64,000 bases of DNA, from positions 98,925-162,924 of the forward strand of contig WGMZ01000010.1 in the NCBI GenBank assembly GCA_016124735.1, in the 5' to 3' direction. The translations under genes and the position numbers were made by a program. Origin of the DNA: Bacteroidota bacterium (GTDB taxonomy: Bacteria; Bacteroidota; Bacteroidia; UBA8524). Shown in pieces: positions 61,503-64,000 of this stretch (position 1 is its first letter; every line of letters starts with the position of its first letter). The notes below the pieces were generated by a model. It saw only the letters and a program-made list of their open reading frames with translations, was not told where the DNA came from and searched no databases.

Positions 61503-61885
61503 ATGAAGCGCGTCATTTCAATCCTCCTCCTTGTTCGGTCATTCAGTTTTCATGCTTGTAAAAAAAAGGAAATCACTACTGAGGTACCTTTATGCAACTG
61601 ATTCTAGCGATCCAACCCGGTATTAAGCCAGGCGATTCTTTGACCGTTTTCTGCCCGAACATTTTTACTCCTCATGCTTATGGTGATAACAGGAATAAAC
61701 GCTTTTATGTCTTTATTACCGGGCATCTGCTTCACAACGCTGGCAAAAATTTGCGAATACCCGATTGTGACAGGGAGTGTTTTGTACAAGGTGTTATTGT
61801 TCCGAGGAGTTCTCAAAAGGGTAAGCTTTGCTTTTTTGAACCCGTCGTATTCAAAGCAAGTTTCCCATTTCTCAGGAAGGTATAA
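61503..61885 (+). pseudogene. Remnant of a small lipoprotein gene
   Basis: An ATG opens a typical lipoprotein signal (MKRVISILLLVRSFSFHAC, then KKKEITTEV) but the frame stops after 32 codons at 61599-61601. A second frame of 97 codons beginning at 61592 runs on without a signal and contains FYVFITG and PDCDREC, which look like the body of a small Cys-containing Bacteroidota lipoprotein. The alternative, a short functional peptide plus an unrelated frame, is less likely. The parent family cannot be named with certainty. Confidence 0.45.
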
Positions 61886-61963
61886 GAATAAGATGTCGAA
61901 GTTCGTCCGGGATTCATTCATTGACAACACAATAAAGGTTTCAGATGGAAATAACTGAAAACA

Positions 61964-62000
61964 AAATAACCGGTAAACGTTAGATGTTCACCGGTTATTT
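61964..62000 (-). terminator. Terminator of the T9SS-exported protein gene
   Basis: A perfect 11-bp stem, AAATAACCGGT / ACCGGTTATTT, 15-nt loop; on the minus strand it ends in TTATTTTGTTTTC. It lies 18 bp after the stop at 62019. Confidence 0.8.
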
Positions 62001-62018
62001 AGTCGCTGCATGATGCTA

Positions 62019-63461
62019 TTATTCTATGACGATACTTCCGGTTTTTACAGAGATTCCCTGCGAATTCACCTGGTAAAAATAAAGTCCTTTTGGCAGACCT
62101 TCAAGATGGATAGCTTGTCTCGCCTCAGTCCACTCTGTTACCTGCACCATTTGTCCCAAACTGTTTATAAACACGATTTGCATTTCAGATCCCGGAATAA
62201 TTTCTCTGGCATCGAAGAAAATTTCGCCCTTTGATGGATTGGGATAAACGTTAATTTCAGCGCGTTGAGGCGTGGTAACAGCCGTTGTCAAAGGAGCCGA
62301 TTTCAGTTGTACTTCATCTACAATAAGGTAAGAACCCACTGCCGATGGGATGGAATCTTCCCATCGTGCCGACTGGAACTGAACAACTAATGTATCCGGA
62401 ACTTGAGATACATAAATGGGAATTTCCATCTTTTGATAGCTTGCGCTTTGAGGCAATTCGATATAATTACCACCTATAACCTGTCCGGCATTTTTTACGG
62501 AATACATCAGTGCCCCTTTTGAGCCGCCAGCGGATACATATTTAAACCAAAAAACCAGGGTATCAGTCTGATTGGTAAAAGGATAGCCACCTAATTGGTC
62601 GCAGGGATTGCAATTCTGAGGGTAATATCCAGTACTTAAACTCCTGGCATAAGCCCTCGGCTGTCCGTTGTCATGACCCAGCCCTGTTTCAAGTCGAAGC
62701 GCATAACTACCTTTATAGGCATCAGTAGATTTTTGTGGAATCGTATCCCATTCTCCCTCACGGTACCATTTTGAAACCGATTCGACAGTTGTAGTGGTCC
62801 ATTCTTCAAAATCTCCATTGAGTTGTGCAGGCTGACTGCTCACCCCCAATAGCGAAATACTGTCCAGCGTAAGTGTACTACCAACGACCATTTGATTCAT
62901 AAGGGCATTGCTCGAAGTAGCTCCAAAAATCATGGAATCAGGAGTCTGGCTCAAAGGTGGATTGAATGCAAACTCAAAGGATGTGTAATTACTTTGTTGA
63001 CCGGTGAACTGATATCCGTAAAAGCCAATATTTGTTCCACCCTTAGAGAATGCAACGAAGATAAGACCGGTATCTCCTGCGGCAATATTGGATTTGAAAT
63101 AACCGCGCATGCCTGTCGGATTTTGGTCAAATGGCATACCACCGTGCCATTGCGTAGGATCTCCTTCCGGCTGGTATGTATTGACAAAATAACCAAACAT
63201 TTGATTTGAATTATCTCCAACGGTAGTCAAACGAATAGCAAATGACCCATGGTAGGCATCGGTGGTTTTTTCGCAGTTAAATGGAAGTCCCCTGTCGAGC
63301 AATTGGATATTTGACGTTTGAAAATAGTACTTAGGATTTTCGAAATTTGTTTGATCCCAGTTTTCAAAATTCCCATTAGGGATGGCCGTTTGGGCCTCTG
63401 CTCCAAGACAAAATGCCCCGAGCAAGATTGAGAGTAGTGATGTTTTCATTTTTGATTTCAT
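62019..63461 (-). CDS. Secreted protein with duplicated N-terminal domain and T9SS sorting domain
   Basis: About 480 residues. After the signal peptide (LLSILLGAFCLGAEAQ) there are two related domains of about 190 residues. The first starts NGNFENWDQTNFENPKYYF, the second NGDFEEWTTTTVESVSKWY, and each continues with TDAYHGSFAIRL or TDAYKGSYALRL; this jelly-roll-like pattern recalls carbohydrate-binding or PCMD-type domains. The last 75 residues (from VYPNPSKGEIFFDAREI) form a type A T9SS sorting domain. Start codons at 63461 or 63449 are both possible; the TTG further upstream is not needed. It is probably a surface or secreted binding protein; the ligand is unknown. Confidence 0.82.
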   Translation of the reverse strand: MKSKMKTSLLSILLGAFCLGAEAQTAIPNGNFENWDQTNFENPKYYFQTSNIQLLDRGLPFNCEKTTDAYHGSFAIRLTTVGDNSNQMFGYFVNTYQPEGDPTQWHGGMPFDQNPTGMRGYFKSNIAAGDTGLIFVAFSKGGTNIGFYGYQFTGQQSNYTSFEFAFNPPLSQTPDSMIFGATSSNALMNQMVVGSTLTLDSISLLGVSSQPAQLNGDFEEWTTTTVESVSKWYREGEWDTIPQKSTDAYKGSYALRLETGLGHDNGQPRAYARSLSTGYYPQNCNPCDQLGGYPFTNQTDTLVFWFKYVSAGGSKGALMYSVKNAGQVIGGNYIELPQSASYQKMEIPIYVSQVPDTLVVQFQSARWEDSIPSAVGSYLIVDEVQLKSAPLTTAVTTPQRAEINVYPNPSKGEIFFDAREIIPGSEMQIVFINSLGQMVQVTEWTEARQAIHLEGLPKGLYFYQVNSQGISVKTGSIVIE

Positions 63462-63534
63462 TTGACCCAATTTACGAAGTAGTCAAGCAGAAAACAAAGC
63501 TACCATATTAGGTGGGGCACATAAATGACAATTA

Positions 63535-63678
63535 TCATATAATCATATGATTTTCAGCAGCATTTATCCATTTCAACCAAATCCCGTCCTGGTCCTTTAT
63601 GAATAAAACTGCTCCAATTCTCACGCTCAACACATAAATGAGTCTAAAACAAAAATCAATTGCGAGGGTAGTTTTCAT
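63535..63678 (-). pseudogene. Possible VOC/glyoxalase family remnant
   Basis: A 47-codon frame ends in IGAVLFIKDQDGIWLKWINA, which matches the C-terminal 'KDPDGIWIE' block of vicinal oxygen chelate (glyoxalase/bleomycin-resistance) proteins. The remaining fold is missing, so it is a fragment or a chance ORF. Confidence 0.35.
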
Positions 63679-63860
63679 AGGAATTTGATGTTTTGCTCAA
63701 AGTGAAAAGAAGCACATAAGCGATTCGGCGTCCCGCCGGGTGGTAAAATGGATAATCGTTGTGAAAGAGGAAAAGAGTTTTGCGTGCGTGAGAAACAGAG
63801 CTGCGCTGCTTTGCTTCGCTCCTCAGCTTTGGATTGTGAAAAAAATTTACGCACTACCTC

Positions 63861-63883
63861 GGATCAAGTCAAAAAGTTGTGGG
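63861..63883 (-). mobile_element. Putative terminal inverted repeat of an insertion sequence
   Basis: GGATCAAGTCAAAAAGTTGT then GGG follows the transposase stop directly and has the position of an IS end. The other end is outside the window, so the repeat cannot be verified. Confidence 0.35.
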
Positions 63884-64000
63884 CTAGGCGTATAATTTCG
63901 CCAATCTGAAGAGGAAGAAGTTGACATTTCTTACTCCTCTGTGTTGCGCTCTGAAGGCTTTGATTTTGGCATTGAAGGATTCAGCCGATGCATTGGTGCT
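63884..64000 (-). mobile_element. C-terminal fragment of a transposase (ISAon1/ISL3-like)
   Basis: The minus frame is open from the window edge to a TAG at 63884-63886 and reads STNASAESFNAKIKAF then RAQHRGVRNVNFFLFRL and AKLYA. The NA-ESFNAKIK and FFLFRLAKLYA blocks are the end of ISAon1/ISL3-type transposases. Only 38 residues are inside the window, so whether the gene is intact cannot be judged. Confidence 0.75.

Larger units (their letters stand above)
63462..63883. other. Intergenic region with gene remnants before a transposase
   Basis: About 420 bp. It holds a degenerate glyoxalase-like remnant (63535-63678), a short GC-rich hairpin (CGGCG-tcc-CGCCG, 63726-63738) and the probable end of an insertion element from 63861. 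Nothing else recognisable. Confidence 0.4.

Noticed and set aside
61592..61885. T9SS type B sorting domain remnant (because of the text PNIFTP)
   Set aside because: The five-residue match is not followed by the expected pattern (NGDGINDVF), and the other parts fit a small lipoprotein body at least as well.

Overview
The window looks like a chromosomal segment of a free-living, aerobic member of the Bacteroidota (Flavobacteriales/Cryomorphaceae-like; the exact family cannot be fixed from the sequence). The grounds are a complete alternative complex III (actA-F) operon, proteins with type IX secretion (T9SS) C-terminal sorting domains, many SpI/SpII-type exported proteins, an UpxY/NusG-like antiterminator, oligopeptide transporters paired with S9 peptidases, and promoters of the Bacteroidota type (TTG-N18/19-TANNTTTG). 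I see no Shine-Dalgarno pattern. Several -7 elements lie only 3-5 nt from the start codon, which predicts leaderless mRNAs. No rRNA, tRNA, CRISPR array or prophage was seen.

Layout. 1-9.5 kb: the end of an outer-membrane-barrel-like gene, then three minus-strand copies of a two-gene lipoprotein cassette (family B followed by family A), interrupted once by a universal stress protein and an HD hydrolase. 9.5-17.7 kb: S9 peptidase, large metzincin-like lipoprotein, GT2 glycosyltransferase, exported MsrB and a GT-C-like membrane protein; an orphan terminator near 14.6 kb hints at a small RNA. 17.8-29.9 kb: the most distinctive region, a tightly packed eukaryotic-like phospho-signalling operon (FHA-transmembrane-trypsin protease, secreted protein, PP2C phosphatase with a membrane anchor, zinc-ribbon/FHA protein, Ser/Thr kinase-FHA, Ser/Thr kinase-transmembrane-MORN protein, small outer-membrane barrel) that converges on an exported WD40-caspase protein. 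30-39 kb: GNAT and the actABCDEF respiratory operon. 39-47.5 kb: UpxY-like regulator with a CapD-type dehydratase, then a DPP-IV-like peptidase followed by two POT peptide transporters, a peptide-scavenging unit. 47.5-57.4 kb: mostly housekeeping (GlcD-like oxidase, holA, a restriction-endonuclease-like protein, nhaD, folB, glutaryl-CoA dehydrogenase-like enzyme), with a 23-bp tandem repeat in front of the dehydrogenase. 57.5-61 kb: receiver protein, multi-PAS histidine kinase, Rrf2 regulator, acetyltransferase. 61-64 kb: a decaying region with an intergenic palindrome, broken gene remnants, a T9SS-exported protein and the end of a transposase.

The best candidate for an undescribed system is the 17.8-29.9 kb locus. 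Its parts can add phosphate (two kinases), remove it (PP2C), read it (three FHA domains) and connect it to periplasmic outputs (trypsin-like protease, MORN ectodomain, outer-membrane barrel), with a caspase-like protease next door. Second is the triplicated lipoprotein pair with a conserved, apparently leaderless promoter. Domain names come from motifs read by eye; no database search was run.
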